From Aquabacterium soli (GTDB taxonomy: Bacteria; Pseudomonadota; Gammaproteobacteria; Burkholderiales; Burkholderiaceae_C): 35,806 nucleotides of DNA. The position numbers and the translations under genes are program-made. Shown here piece after piece: positions 1 through 8,003 of this stretch. The notes below the pieces were generated by a model. The model had not been told where the DNA came from, made no database searches, and worked only from the letters and a program-made list of their open reading frames with translations. Location: assembly GCF_003933735.1 (NCBI RefSeq), contig NZ_RSED01000031.1, positions 1 to 35,806 of the forward strand. Reading direction: 5' to 3'. Position 1 is the stretch's first letter, and each line of letters begins with the position of its first letter.

Positions 1-69
1 CTCAAGACCCTGTTCATGCTCAGCAACCTATGGATGGTGCGGGGCAAACTGATGGCTGGTGGGGCATGA
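1..69 (+). CDS. 3' end of a probable IS5-family transposase (partial)
   Basis: An open frame enters from the left edge and stops at a TGA at 67-69, leaving 22 residues that include LFMLSNLWMVRGKLM. IS5-type DDE transposases commonly end in a helix of the form 'LFALxNLxMxRxxL', and this matches that style. After the stop, a second frame (66-122) reads MSAPKTQAAVTLQGQSTA and could be the original tail shifted by one base, so the copy may be frameshifted. I could not identify a terminal inverted repeat between here and xth. The call rests on a short C-terminal match only. Confidence 0.4.
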   Translation, partial: LKTLFMLSNLWMVRGKLMAGGA

Positions 70-236
70 GTGCGCCCAAAACCCAGGCTGCGGTGACTTT
101 GCAGGGCCAGAGCACCGCTTGAAGTCGCTTTGGAGCCCCATTGAGCTCGTCCTTGATACAGCCGGTGCATTTGTCGATGCCATCACGCCGTCCAGCTCCT
201 CGCAAACGAGTTATTCAGACCATCCCTAGAAAACTC

Positions 237-1022
237 ATGAAACTCTCCACCTGGAACGTCAACTCCCTGTCCGTGCGCCTGCCCCAGTTGCTCGACTGGC
301 TGGCCGCCAACCCGGTCGACGTGATCGTGCTGCAGGAAACCAAGCTCACGGACGACAAGTTCCCGCATGCCGAGCTGCTGCAGGCCGGCTACCACGCGCA
401 CTGGTTCGGCCAGCGCACCTACAACGGCGTGGCTCTGCTCAGCCGCGTGGAAACCACCGACGTGGTGCGCAACATCCCCGGCTTCGAGGATGAACAGGCC
501 CGCGTGATCGCCGCCACCGTGCCGCACCCGACACTGGGCCATGTGCGTGTGATCAACGGCTATTTCCCCAACGGCCAGGCCCCCGACAGCGACAAGTTCG
601 TCTACAAGATGCGCTGGCTCGATGCGCTGCGCGAATGGGTGCGCCAGGAACTGCTCGCCCACCCCAATCTGGTTCTGATGGGCGACTACAACATCGCCCC
701 CACGGATGACGATGTACACGACCCCGTCGCCTGGGCCGGCCAGATCCACTGCACGCCCGAAGAGCGCGCGCATTTCCAGCAGTTGCTGGGCCTGGGCCTG
801 ACCGACAGCTTCCGCATGTTCGAGCAGGCACCGCGCCTGTGGAGCTGGTGGGATTACCGCAACCTGGCCTTCCGCAAGAACCAGGGCCTGCGCATCGACC
901 ACATCCTGGTCAGCGATGCACTCAAGCCCCACGTGAGCGCCAGCGCCATCGACAAGCTGCCGCGCAAGAACGAGCGGCCCAGCGACCATGCCCCTGTCGT
1001 GACCTCGCTCACGCTGTCCTGA
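237..1022 (+). CDS. xth: Exodeoxyribonuclease III
   Basis: This 261-aa protein belongs to the Mg-dependent exonuclease III / AP endonuclease family. It cuts DNA 5' to abasic sites in base excision repair and degrades duplex DNA 3' to 5'. The family signatures are all present: N7 in STWNVNSL, E34 in LQETKLTD, D150 and N152 in MGDYNIAP, RIDHIL at 219-224, and the terminal catalytic pair D250-H251 in PSDHAPV. The ATG at 237 is chosen because family members begin directly with this Met-Lys-hydrophobic-Ser/Thr-Trp-Asn-Val-Asn segment; in-frame sequence back to 141 has no family similarity. It stands alone between the transposase remnant and the attenuator unit. With mutM and mutY nearby, the window carries three base excision repair genes. 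Confidence 0.95.
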   Translation: MKLSTWNVNSLSVRLPQLLDWLAANPVDVIVLQETKLTDDKFPHAELLQAGYHAHWFGQRTYNGVALLSRVETTDVVRNIPGFEDEQARVIAATVPHPTLGHVRVINGYFPNGQAPDSDKFVYKMRWLDALREWVRQELLAHPNLVLMGDYNIAPTDDDVHDPVAWAGQIHCTPEERAHFQQLLGLGLTDSFRMFEQAPRLWSWWDYRNLAFRKNQGLRIDHILVSDALKPHVSASAIDKLPRKNERPSDHAPVVTSLTLS

Positions 1023-1042
1023 CCCAGACAAAGCACCACGGC

Positions 1043-1072
1043 TTGACGTGCCCATCGGGGCACGGTTAGCAT
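1043..1072 (+). promoter_or_regulatory. Promoter of the trp-type leader
   Basis: The -35 box TTGACG (1043-1048) and -10 box TAGCAT (1067-1072) are separated by 18 bases. The first transcribed base would fall at about 1079-1080, on the ATG of the leader peptide, so the transcript is predicted to begin with its start codon or one base before it. Confidence 0.65.
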
Positions 1073-1079
1073 GGGCTCC

Positions 1080-1169
1080 ATGAACACCGCGTTCCAAGCA
1101 CTCAACACCGCACAGGCCGTCCAAGGCCTGTGGTGGCGCCGCCATGTCCCGGCGGCCTTGCGTGCCTGA
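1080..1169 (+). CDS. trpL: trp-type leader peptide with tandem Trp codons
   Basis: A 29-codon reading frame starts at ATG 1080 and ends in TGA at 1167-1169. It carries two adjacent TGG codons at 1131-1136, in the context GLWWRRH. The frame lies 10 bases after a good -10 box and there is no Shine-Dalgarno sequence, as expected for a leaderless mRNA. The Trp codons end one base before strand 1 of an attenuator structure (1138-1143), so a ribosome stalled for lack of charged tRNA-Trp would cover that strand. An ATG nine bases upstream (1071) is in frame but overlaps the -10 box. The gene was recognised by architecture, not by similarity to a known peptide, so the symbol is functional shorthand. 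Confidence 0.75.
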   Translation: MNTAFQALNTAQAVQGLWWRRHVPAALRA

Positions 1170-1222
1170 AGAACCTCACAGCGTTCGTTCACCACACCAG
1201 CCGCCCATCCAGGCGGCTTTTT
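1138..1222 (+). promoter_or_regulatory. Four-strand tryptophan attenuator
   Basis: Four short strands alternate. Strand 1 is GCCGCC (1138-1143), strand 2 GGCGGC (1151-1156), strand 3 GCCGCC (1200-1205) and strand 4 GGCGGC (1212-1217). Strands 1 and 3 are identical, as are 2 and 4. Hence 1:2 plus 3:4 (termination) competes with 2:3 (antitermination). Pair 3:4 extends to seven base pairs and is followed by TTTTT. Stalling at the two Trp codons would mask strand 1, favour 2:3 and allow read-through into the chorismate mutase gene. All strands are visible directly; the regulatory direction is inferred from the classical trp model. Confidence 0.8.
1199..1222 (+). terminator. Intrinsic terminator of the attenuator
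   Basis: A perfect seven-base-pair stem, AGCCGCC (1199-1205) with GGCGGCT (1212-1218), has the six-base loop CATCCA and runs into five T residues (1218-1222). It lies 57 bases before the chorismate mutase start. Confidence 0.85.
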
Positions 1223-1278
1223 CATGCGTGCACACCTGAGATGGGCGACCACCCTCCCCCGATTCCAGGAGCATCGAC

Positions 1279-1605
1279 ATGACCTTCACCCCCACGGCCC
1301 CCATTGTCGCCCACTGCGAGAGCCTGGACGAAGTCCGCATCCGCATCGACCAGGCTGATCGCCAGTTCGTGGCCCTGCTGGCAGAGCGCGCGCAGTACGT
1401 GCGCCAGGCTGCTCGATTCAAGCGGGATCTGCAGGACGTGCAGTCGCCCCAGCGTGTGCAGCAGGTGCTCGAGCGCGCGCTGGCCCAGGCCCGCGATGTG
1501 GGTGCCCCACCGGCCGTGGTCGAGGCCACCTACCGCGCCATGATCACCGCCTTCATCGACGATGAGGCCCGCCAGTTCGACGCGCTGCACGCCGTTCAGG
1601 CATGA
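1279..1605 (+). CDS. Chorismate mutase, AroQ class
   Basis: This 108-aa all-helical protein matches the AroQ-type chorismate mutase domain, which converts chorismate to prephenate for Phe and Tyr synthesis. Visible family positions are the N-terminal LDEVRIRIDQADRQFVALLAER segment, the Lys of FKRD and the Arg/Glu of the 'SPQRVQQVLERA' helix. The length fits a free-standing mutase with no dehydratase or dehydrogenase fusion. A PchB-like isochorismate pyruvate lyase is a possible alternative because the folds are the same. Shine-Dalgarno AGGAG (1267-1271) lies seven bases before the ATG. The gene is preceded by a Trp attenuator but no trp gene follows; the next gene is convergent. A small stem (CGCCC 1607-1611 with GGGCG 1616-1620) sits just past the stop. 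Confidence 0.85.
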   Translation: MTFTPTAPIVAHCESLDEVRIRIDQADRQFVALLAERAQYVRQAARFKRDLQDVQSPQRVQQVLERALAQARDVGAPPAVVEATYRAMITAFIDDEARQFDALHAVQA

Positions 1606-1626
1606 GCGCCCTTGTGGGCGATGGCA

Positions 1627-2544
1627 TCAGGCCGGCACGTGCCAGGGCGCCTTGGCCATGTGCTCGGCCATGAAGTCAAGAAAGCACGTGATGCGCGGCG
1701 ACACCTGGGCACTGCGGTAATACACCGCGTGGATGGGCTGCAGCACCTGCACCGTGTCGCGCGGCAGCACCTGCACCAGGTCACCCCGGCGGCGATCTTC
1801 ATGCGTCATGAAGTCGGACAGGCACACCAGGCCCTCGCCCTGCAAGGCCAGCAGGCGCAGCGTCTCGCCGCTGGAGGCCTTCATCGTGGGCCGGATGTGC
1901 AGGCGCTCTCCGTGGTCGCCGCGCAAGGGCCAGTGGTTCAGTGATTCGCGCTGAGAAAAACCGAGCAGCACGTGCTTGCCATGCTGCTGCAGATCGGCGG
2001 CGTTGCGCGGGCGCCCATGTGCTTTCAGGTAGGCCGGGCTGGCCAGCACCTTCAGCGCACTGCCACCCAGCGCCTTGGCGCGCAGGGTCGAATCGCGCAG
2101 CGGGCCGATGCGCAAGGCCACGTCGGTGTCTTCTTCCAGCAGGTCGATCACCAGGTCATCGGTGTTGAGCTCCAGGTCGATCTGCGGATAGCGCTGGCGG
2201 AAATCGGCCACCAGCGGCGCGACCACGTGCAGGATGAAGGGTGCGGCGGCGTTCACGCGCAGGCGCCCGGCCGGCTGCAGGCGGCGGGACAGCAACTGGT
2301 CTTCGGCCTCGTCCACCGCCGACAGGATCGTGCGGGCATGCGCCAGGAAGGCATGGCCTTCATCGGTCAGGGTCAGGCGTCGCGTGGTGCGTGTCAGCAA
2401 GGTGGTGTCCAGCTTGCCTTCCAGGCGGCGCAAGGCCCGGCTGATGCCCGACACGGTCTGTCCCAGTTGTTCGGCCGCCGAAGTGATGGAGCCCGTGTCC
2501 ACCACCGTGCGAAAGGCCAGCAGTTCTTCGAGCGTGGTTTTCAT
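1627..2544 (-). CDS. LysR-family transcriptional regulator (YafC-like)
   Basis: This 305-aa protein has the LysR layout: an N-terminal winged helix-turn-helix (about residues 5-65, including the GSITSAAEQLGQTVSGISRALRRLE region) followed by a periplasmic-binding-like effector domain. It starts at ATG 2544 (MKTTLEELLAFRTVV), the usual LysR beginning; upstream in-frame sequence runs into the divergent MFS gene. It is transcribed away from the MFS exporter and dkgB-like reductase and shares their promoter region, where a palindromic site is found, so it probably regulates them and itself. In E. coli the LysR gene yafC lies beside dkgB (yafB), and this arrangement is reminiscent of that. The inducer is unknown. 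Confidence 0.9.
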   Translation of the reverse strand: MKTTLEELLAFRTVVDTGSITSAAEQLGQTVSGISRALRRLEGKLDTTLLTRTTRRLTLTDEGHAFLAHARTILSAVDEAEDQLLSRRLQPAGRLRVNAAAPFILHVVAPLVADFRQRYPQIDLELNTDDLVIDLLEEDTDVALRIGPLRDSTLRAKALGGSALKVLASPAYLKAHGRPRNAADLQQHGKHVLLGFSQRESLNHWPLRGDHGERLHIRPTMKASSGETLRLLALQGEGLVCLSDFMTHEDRRRGDLVQVLPRDTVQVLQPIHAVYYRSAQVSPRITCFLDFMAEHMAKAPWHVPA

Positions 2545-2553
2545 GCCGCTTGA

Positions 2554-2574
2554 TTGTTGATTTTCAGTCAACAA
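2554..2574. promoter_or_regulatory. Palindromic LysR-type operator
   Basis: TTGTTGA (2554-2560) and TCAACAA (2568-2574) are perfect inverted half-sites separated by seven bases, within the 103-base gap between the divergent LysR and MFS genes. The size and AT-rich T-N11-A character fit LysR sites. It lies 10 bases from the LysR start, so binding would overlap that gene's promoter. Confidence 0.6.
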
Positions 2575-2647
2575 CATTTTGCCAATACACAGCTTTTTCA
2601 GCAAACCCATCGAGCCCACACTCCTTCCATCGTCAAGGAGTGCCCTC

Positions 2648-3865
2648 ATGCCCATTGCCCTGCTCGCGCTGACGCTCAGCGCCTTCGCCATCGGAACGAC
2701 CGAGTTCGTCATCGTCGGCCTGCTGCCCACGGTGGCCGCCGACCTCGGCATCACCCTGCCCTCGGCCGGCCTGCTGGTCAGCCTCTATGCACTTGGCGTG
2801 GCCATCGGCGCGCCCGTGCTCACCGCCCTCACCGGCCGCGTGCCACGCAAGGCCTTGCTGCTCGGGCTGATGGCCCTGTTCACCGCGGGCAACCTGCTCG
2901 CCTGGCATGCGCCAGACCACACCTCGTTGATCACGGCACGCATCCTGACCGGCCTGGCCCACGGCGTGTTCTTTTCGATCGGCTCGACCATCGCGACCAG
3001 CCTGGTGCCGAAGGACAAGGCGGCCAGCGCCATCGCGATCATGTTCACGGGCCTGACGGTGGCCTTGGTCACGGGGGTGCCACTGGGCACCTTCATCGGC
3101 CAGCATTTCGGCTGGCGCGCCACCTTCCTGGCCGTCGCCGGCCTGGGCGCGATCGCTTTCCTGGGCAGCCTGCTGTTCATCCCCCGCCACATTGCGCACC
3201 GGGCACCTGCCTCGCTGGCCCAGCAGGCCCGCGTGCTGGCCGAGCCTCGCCTGTTGCTGGTCTATGCCAAGACGGCCATCGGCTATGGAGGCTCCTTCAT
3301 CCCCTTCACCTTCCTGGCCCCCATCCTGCAGCAGGAAGCCGGCTTTGGTGCCAGTGCCGTGGCCTGGGTGATGCTGGTCTACGGTGTGTCGGTGGCGTTT
3401 GGCAACCTGTGGGGTGGCCGCCTGGCCGACCGCCACGGCCCCATCGCCGCGCTCAAGCTGATCTTTGCGCTGCTGGCCGTGGTGCTGCTGGTGCTCACCT
3501 TCACCGCGCACCACCCTTGGCTGGCCGTGGCCACGGTGCTGGCCTGGGGCGCGGTGGCCTTCGGCAACGTCCCGGCCCTGCAGGTCTATGTGGTGCGACA
3601 GGCAGAGCGCTACACGCCTGATGCGGTGGACGTGGCCTCCGGCCTGAACATCGCCGCGTTCAACCTGGGTATTGCGGGTGCCGCATGGGCCGGCGGCCTG
3701 ATCGTGACATCCTTCGGGCTGATGCACACGCCGTGGATCGGTGCCCTGGTGGTGCTGGTCGCCCTGGCCCTGACCTACCTCAGTGGCTCGCTGGACCAAG
3801 GGAACTCTGCCCGCGCTCCGGCCATCCACCCTGAACTCTCCACCAACGAAAGACCTTGCGCATGA
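2648..3865 (+). CDS. MFS transporter of the YdhP/AraJ (DHA1) type
   Basis: This 405-aa integral membrane protein has about 12 hydrophobic segments. It opens with [18 protein letters not shown], the signature start of the drug-H+ antiporter-1 subfamily that includes YdhP, YdeA/SotB and AraJ. The glycine-rich loop between helices 2 and 3 and the '[18 protein letters not shown]' helix also fit. The likely role is proton-driven export of a small molecule; the substrate cannot be read from sequence. Start ATG 2648 has AAGGAG (2635-2640) seven bases upstream. Its stop overlaps the start of the next gene (ATGA, 3862-3865), so the exporter and the aldo-keto reductase are translationally coupled, and both probably answer to the divergent LysR protein. 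Confidence 0.9.
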   Translation: MPIALLALTLSAFAIGTTEFVIVGLLPTVAADLGITLPSAGLLVSLYALGVAIGAPVLTALTGRVPRKALLLGLMALFTAGNLLAWHAPDHTSLITARILTGLAHGVFFSIGSTIATSLVPKDKAASAIAIMFTGLTVALVTGVPLGTFIGQHFGWRATFLAVAGLGAIAFLGSLLFIPRHIAHRAPASLAQQARVLAEPRLLLVYAKTAIGYGGSFIPFTFLAPILQQEAGFGASAVAWVMLVYGVSVAFGNLWGGRLADRHGPIAALKLIFALLAVVLLVLTFTAHHPWLAVATVLAWGAVAFGNVPALQVYVVRQAERYTPDAVDVASGLNIAAFNLGIAGAAWAGGLIVTSFGLMHTPWIGALVVLVALALTYLSGSLDQGNSARAPAIHPELSTNERPCA

Positions 3866-4671
3866 ACAAGCAGATCCCCGCCTTCGGCCTGGGCACCTTC
3901 CGGCTGAAAGGCCAGACCGTCATCGATTCGGTCAGCACCGCGCTCGAGCTGGGCTACCGCGCCATCGACACGGCCCAGATCTACGGCAACGAGGCCGAGG
4001 TGGGCCAGGCCATCGCGGACAGCCCCACCTCGCGAGATGACCTGTTCATCACCACCAAGATCTGGACCGACAACTTCAGCCGCGACAAGCTGCTGCCCAG
4101 CCTGCAGCAAAGCCTGGAGAAACTGCAAACCGAGCATGTGGACCTGACGCTGATCCACTGGCCCTCACCCGGCAACGCCGTGCCGCTGGCCGAAACCCTG
4201 GCCGCCCTGGCGGATGCGCAATCGCGTGGGCTGACCAAGCTGATCGGCATCTCCAACTTCACGGTCGACCTGATGAAGCAATCGGTCGACATCCTGGGCA
4301 AAGGCAACATCGCCACCAACCAGATCGAACTGTCGCCCCACCTGCAGAACCGCAAGGTGGTGGATTACGCACGCAGCCAGGGCATCCACATCACGTCCTA
4401 CATGACGCTGGGCTACGGCAAGGTGCTGGAGGATCCGGTGATCCAGGAGATCGCCAGCAGGCACCAGGCCACGCCGGCCCAGGTGGCCCTGGCCTGGGCC
4501 GTGCAGCTGGGTTATGCGGTCATCCCCTCGTCGACCAAGCGTGCCAACCTGGAAAGCAACCTCAAGGCGCTGCAGTTGAAGCTGAGCGAGGATGACCTGG
4601 CACGCATCGCCACACTGGAGCGCAACGGAAGGCTGGTGAACCCGGACGGTCTGGCGCCCAAGTGGGATTGA
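3862..4671 (+). CDS. dkgB: Aldo/keto reductase, 2,5-diketo-D-gluconate reductase B-like
   Basis: This 269-aa NADPH-dependent aldo-keto reductase carries the catalytic tetrad D36 and Y41 (DTAQIYGNE), K66 (TTKIW) and H99 (LIHWPSP). The cofactor-binding end is present as '[14 protein letters not shown]'. E. coli DkgB reduces 2,5-diketo-D-gluconate and also methylglyoxal and other aldehydes; here the physiological substrate is unproven. Start ATG 3862 overlaps the MFS stop by four bases. The gene ends nine bases before the convergent mutY stop, with no terminator between them. The combination with a LysR gene and an exporter suggests a small detoxification unit. Confidence 0.85.
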   Translation: MNKQIPAFGLGTFRLKGQTVIDSVSTALELGYRAIDTAQIYGNEAEVGQAIADSPTSRDDLFITTKIWTDNFSRDKLLPSLQQSLEKLQTEHVDLTLIHWPSPGNAVPLAETLAALADAQSRGLTKLIGISNFTVDLMKQSVDILGKGNIATNQIELSPHLQNRKVVDYARSQGIHITSYMTLGYGKVLEDPVIQEIASRHQATPAQVALAWAVQLGYAVIPSSTKRANLESNLKALQLKLSEDDLARIATLERNGRLVNPDGLAPKWD

Positions 4672-4680
4672 CCAGTTTGC

Positions 4681-5796
4681 TCAGGGCGCCGGCAGCAGCT
4701 TCTTCAGCGGTGCCGGCAGCCCCACGGAGGCCAGTTCGCTGACCCGCACCCAGCGGCCCACGCCATCCGCATCGGCACCAACGGCCACGCCCGTCAGATG
4801 CTTCAAGTCTGCGGCACAGGGCGCCTGATTCAGCAGCGAGCGGCGCGGATGCAGGCGCCAGTCCAGGTGGGTCAGCACGTGGTTGATCACAGGCTGGATC
4901 TCGGGCTTCTGGGCACCGACCTGCTTCGCAGCCTCGGCGAGGAGCTCTTCAGAATCGAACAGCGGCAGCGTCCACAGGCCACCCCACACGCCGGTGGCCG
5001 GGCGCTGCACCAGCCACACCTGTTCGTCGTGCTCCAGCCAGAGCCACCAGCTCTCGCGCTTTGATCGCTTGAGCTTGCGCGTCTTGACCGGAAACGCCTC
5101 GGGCTGGCCTTCACGCCTTGCCACGCAGATGTCGGACCATGGACAGGTCAGGCAAGCCGGCTTGCGCTGCGTGCACAAGGTGGCGCCCAGGTCCATCACA
5201 CCTTGCGTGTAGGCCGGCATGTCAGCCGCCTTGTCGGGCAGCACGGCCTCGGCCGCCAGCCACAGTGAACGCTCATTCGCCGCCACGGACAGGTCCTCGC
5301 CCCAGCCCAGCACGCGGGTCAGCACACGCTTGACGTTGCCATCCAGGATGGCGGTGCGCTCATGGAAACAGAAGCCTGCGATGGCCGCGGCCGTGGAGCG
5401 GCCGATGCCAGGCAAGGTCATCAGCACCTCGGCCGTTTCAGGAAAGCGCCCACCATGCTCGCTCACCACAGCCTGGGCGCAACGGTGCAGGTTGCGCGCA
5501 CGGCTGTAGTAGCCCAGGCCGGCCCACAGCGTGAGCACTTCATCGAGCGGCGCGGCAGCCAGGGCCGCCACATCCGGAAAGGCTTTCAGGAAACGATCGT
5601 AGTAGCCCAGCACAGTGCTCACCTGCGTCTGCTGCAGCATGATCTCCGACAGCCACACGCGGTAGGGATCCTGCGTGTTCTGCCAGGGCAGGTGATGGCG
5701 CCCCTGCTGCCGTTGCCAGGCCACCAGGCGGTCGGCCAACATGGGCGACGCCGAACGGGCTGCCTGCAGCAGCCCTTGCTGAGCGGGCGATGTCAT
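4681..5796 (-). CDS. mutY: A/G-specific adenine DNA glycosylase
   Basis: This 371-aa protein removes adenine mispaired with 8-oxoguanine, the second guard of the GO repair system. It has catalytic E51 (SEIMLQQTQV), the helix-hairpin-helix LPGIGRSTAAAIAGF (128-142) with D152 after it, and a 4Fe-4S cluster loop C208-X6-C215-X2-C218-X5-C224. The C-terminal third is the Nudix-like domain that reads the 8-oxoG partner (VWLVQRPATGVWGGLWTLP region). The start codon overlaps the stop of the dynamin-like gene by four bases (5793-5796), so translation is coupled to that gene. The upstream gene mutM lies in the same orientation, two genes away. Confidence 0.95.
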   Translation of the reverse strand: MTSPAQQGLLQAARSASPMLADRLVAWQRQQGRHHLPWQNTQDPYRVWLSEIMLQQTQVSTVLGYYDRFLKAFPDVAALAAAPLDEVLTLWAGLGYYSRARNLHRCAQAVVSEHGGRFPETAEVLMTLPGIGRSTAAAIAGFCFHERTAILDGNVKRVLTRVLGWGEDLSVAANERSLWLAAEAVLPDKAADMPAYTQGVMDLGATLCTQRKPACLTCPWSDICVARREGQPEAFPVKTRKLKRSKRESWWLWLEHDEQVWLVQRPATGVWGGLWTLPLFDSEELLAEAAKQVGAQKPEIQPVINHVLTHLDWRLHPRRSLLNQAPCAADLKHLTGVAVGADADGVGRWVRVSELASVGLPAPLKKLLPAP

Positions 5797-7874
5797 GCGG
5801 ACTCGGAAGCGCGGCCGGTGGGCAGAGCCTGGAAGGTCATCAGGTGGCGGGCGGTGTCTTCCAGCGGCAGATCGATGTCGGCGCCTGTGCCGCCATCCAG
5901 CGGCATGGCCGCGGTGGATTCCTCGAACACCGACACCAGCTCATCTGAGGTTATCGGGTCGCTCGTGGCCTGGGCCACCAGTTCATCGATCAGCACGCCC
6001 AACCGCGTCTGCAACTGCAGCACCCTCTCATCCTGCGCCTGCACTTCCTGCAAGCGGATGTCGAGCTCGTTGGAGGCGGTCTGGATGCGGTCCAGCGACT
6101 CGTAGCGGCGCTTGAAATTGCGGCGGCGCTCGCGCAACTGGCTGTCCACCTGGGCAGACGCCGTCTTGTTCCACAGCTCGATGTCGTTGCTCACCGTCTC
6201 GAACACCACGCGCAGGCGCGAGATCAGCATGCGGCGGAACTGCTCCTGAAAGCCCGGCTGCGCCAACCGGAACGCCTGACTCAGGCCCAGGTACTGCACA
6301 TAGTTGCGCTCGATCAGGTCGAGGTCTTCGCGGTAGCGGCGCACGTCCACGGCTTGCTCGGCCTGCAGGCCGAAACCGAATTCAGCGTTGAGCTTGCCGA
6401 ACGAGGCCACCAGCATGGCGTGGATCTCGTCGCTGCGCTGCTGCGCCTGCTCGATCAGTCCGCGCAGGCGCGCGCACAGTTCAATGAAGGCCTTCTTGGC
6501 GCCCAGCGGCAGCCATGAGCCGCCCAGCACCTGCTGCAGCACGTCCACCTCCTGGCGCAGGCGCTCAGCGGACAGGTCGTACAGCGATTCCTTGAGCATG
6601 CGCGCATGCACGCTGCGCATGGCCGCCAGGCGTGCCGTGCACTGCTCGAACTCGTTGGCCTCAGCCTGCACGCGCTGCAGCATCAGCTGCACCTTGCCGC
6701 CGCTCTTGCCGCGCAGGCCGCGCAGCTCCAGCATCTGTTCAGCATGGTGGCGGCGCAACTCGCCGAAGCGCCGCGTCAGTTGCTGCTGCAGGCCGCGTGC
6801 ACCGTCCACGGCACCTTGGGCCAGCGTTTCGCGCCGCTTGGGCAGCAGGCCTTCAGACAACGCCAACTCGAAATCTTCAAGGCGGCTGGCTTGCAGGCCT
6901 GCCACGTCATGGCCCAGGCGCGCGGCCAGGGCCTGGCGCGCCGAGATCGGGAACACGTGCTCGGCGGGGATGTCCAGCGTCTGCGCCACGCTTTCGCACT
7001 GGCGCACGATGGTGGCCTGCACCTGCTCAGGCGTGCTGAGCGGATCGGCCAGCGTGTCGATCTTGTTGAGCGCCACATAGCGCGCCAGCGCAGGCCCGCA
7101 CAGGTGATCACGCCAGATGCTGAGGTCAGAGCGGGTGACACCCGTGTCCGCCCCAAGGATGAAGACCGTGGCATGCGCCTGCGGCAGCAGACCCAGCGTC
7201 AGTTCGGGTTCGGTGCCGATGGCGTTCAGGCCCGGGGTGTCCAGCACCACCAGGCCGCGCTTGAGCAGCGGGTGCGGCAGGTTGATGCGCGCGTGGCGCC
7301 ACACTGGCACTTCCACCTGCCCGTCTGCTGACAAGGGAGGGTTGTCATCGGTGCGCTCGTCGTCCCAGAAGCCCAGCGCACGGGCCTGGTCCTGGCTGAC
7401 CTGGCGGGTGCGCATCACCTCGCCCAGGGCCTGGGCCATGCCATCGGGATTGGTCAGGTCGAGCGCGATGTGGCTCCAGGCCACGGGCGTGCGGCGGTAC
7501 TCCACCAGCGAGGTGGGCTCCAGGCGCGTCTCGATGGGCAGCAGCGACAGGCCGATGGGATCCTCGGCGTCATACCCCAGCTCGACCGGGCACATCGTGG
7601 TGCGCCCCGCCGAAGCCGGCATCATGCGGCGGCCCTTGTCGGAGAAGAAGATGGCGTTGATCAGCTCGGACTTGCCGCGCGAGAACTCGGCCACGAAGGC
7701 CACCATGAGCTTCTCGCCAGACAGGCGGTAGCGCATGGCATCGAACCATTCCGACATGCCGTCGTCGAGCAGGTCATGCTCTTTCACGAACTTCGCAAGG
7801 GCGGCCAGGCGGGCGTCAGTGGCCACGCGCCAGTGGCCCAGGGCATCGAGATGGCTGGCAAAAGTCGGCTTCAT
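5793..7874 (-). CDS. Dynamin-like GTPase
   Basis: This 693-aa protein has a dynamin-type GTPase domain and a long helical remainder. The P-loop region AEFSRGKSELINAIF starts at residue 62; the first Gly of the usual GxxxxGKS is Ala here. G3 is DTPG (212-215) and G4 is NKID (270-273). The remaining ~400 residues are charged, Gln/Arg/Glu-rich helices typical of the stalk of bacterial dynamin-like proteins, with no clear membrane segment. Such proteins remodel or tether membranes, but the role of this one is unknown. It is the middle gene of mutM - dynamin - mutY, is coupled to mutY by a four-base overlap and has a possible promoter of its own. I use 'dynamin-like' as a fold label, not a proven function. 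Confidence 0.85.
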   Translation of the reverse strand: MKPTFASHLDALGHWRVATDARLAALAKFVKEHDLLDDGMSEWFDAMRYRLSGEKLMVAFVAEFSRGKSELINAIFFSDKGRRMMPASAGRTTMCPVELGYDAEDPIGLSLLPIETRLEPTSLVEYRRTPVAWSHIALDLTNPDGMAQALGEVMRTRQVSQDQARALGFWDDERTDDNPPLSADGQVEVPVWRHARINLPHPLLKRGLVVLDTPGLNAIGTEPELTLGLLPQAHATVFILGADTGVTRSDLSIWRDHLCGPALARYVALNKIDTLADPLSTPEQVQATIVRQCESVAQTLDIPAEHVFPISARQALAARLGHDVAGLQASRLEDFELALSEGLLPKRRETLAQGAVDGARGLQQQLTRRFGELRRHHAEQMLELRGLRGKSGGKVQLMLQRVQAEANEFEQCTARLAAMRSVHARMLKESLYDLSAERLRQEVDVLQQVLGGSWLPLGAKKAFIELCARLRGLIEQAQQRSDEIHAMLVASFGKLNAEFGFGLQAEQAVDVRRYREDLDLIERNYVQYLGLSQAFRLAQPGFQEQFRRMLISRLRVVFETVSNDIELWNKTASAQVDSQLRERRRNFKRRYESLDRIQTASNELDIRLQEVQAQDERVLQLQTRLGVLIDELVAQATSDPITSDELVSVFEESTAAMPLDGGTGADIDLPLEDTARHLMTFQALPTGRASESA

Positions 7875-7883
7875 CGTAGGGGC

Positions 7884-7914
7884 ATCCTAGCGCATCCGGT
7901 TCACGCGCATACAA
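7884..7914 (-). promoter_or_regulatory. Possible promoter of the dynamin-mutY pair
   Basis: Read on the minus strand, TTGTAT (7914-7909) and TAGGAT (7889-7884) are 19 bases apart, with the -10 box nine bases before the GTPase start codon. The spacing is long, so this is a tentative call. Confidence 0.35.
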
Positions 7915-8003
7915 GCAAAAACCAGGGCACCGTGCGCACCTGCGGCCACAAAAGTCGCATTTTGACCGCAGTTGTGCAGCCTAGGCGCAATCTTTCAAAA
8001 GGA

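Noticed and set aside
183..1145. 320-codon minus-strand open frame over xth
   Set aside because: It is antisense to a complete exonuclease III with all catalytic motifs and shows no domain of its own.
5793..7874. The dynamin-like GTPase as part of an anti-phage defence system
   Set aside because: It lies among housekeeping repair genes with matching composition, and no defence or mobile genes are nearby.
7953..7980. Plus-strand TTGACC in the mutM-dynamin gap as a promoter
   Set aside because: No -10 box at acceptable spacing and no gene follows on that strand.
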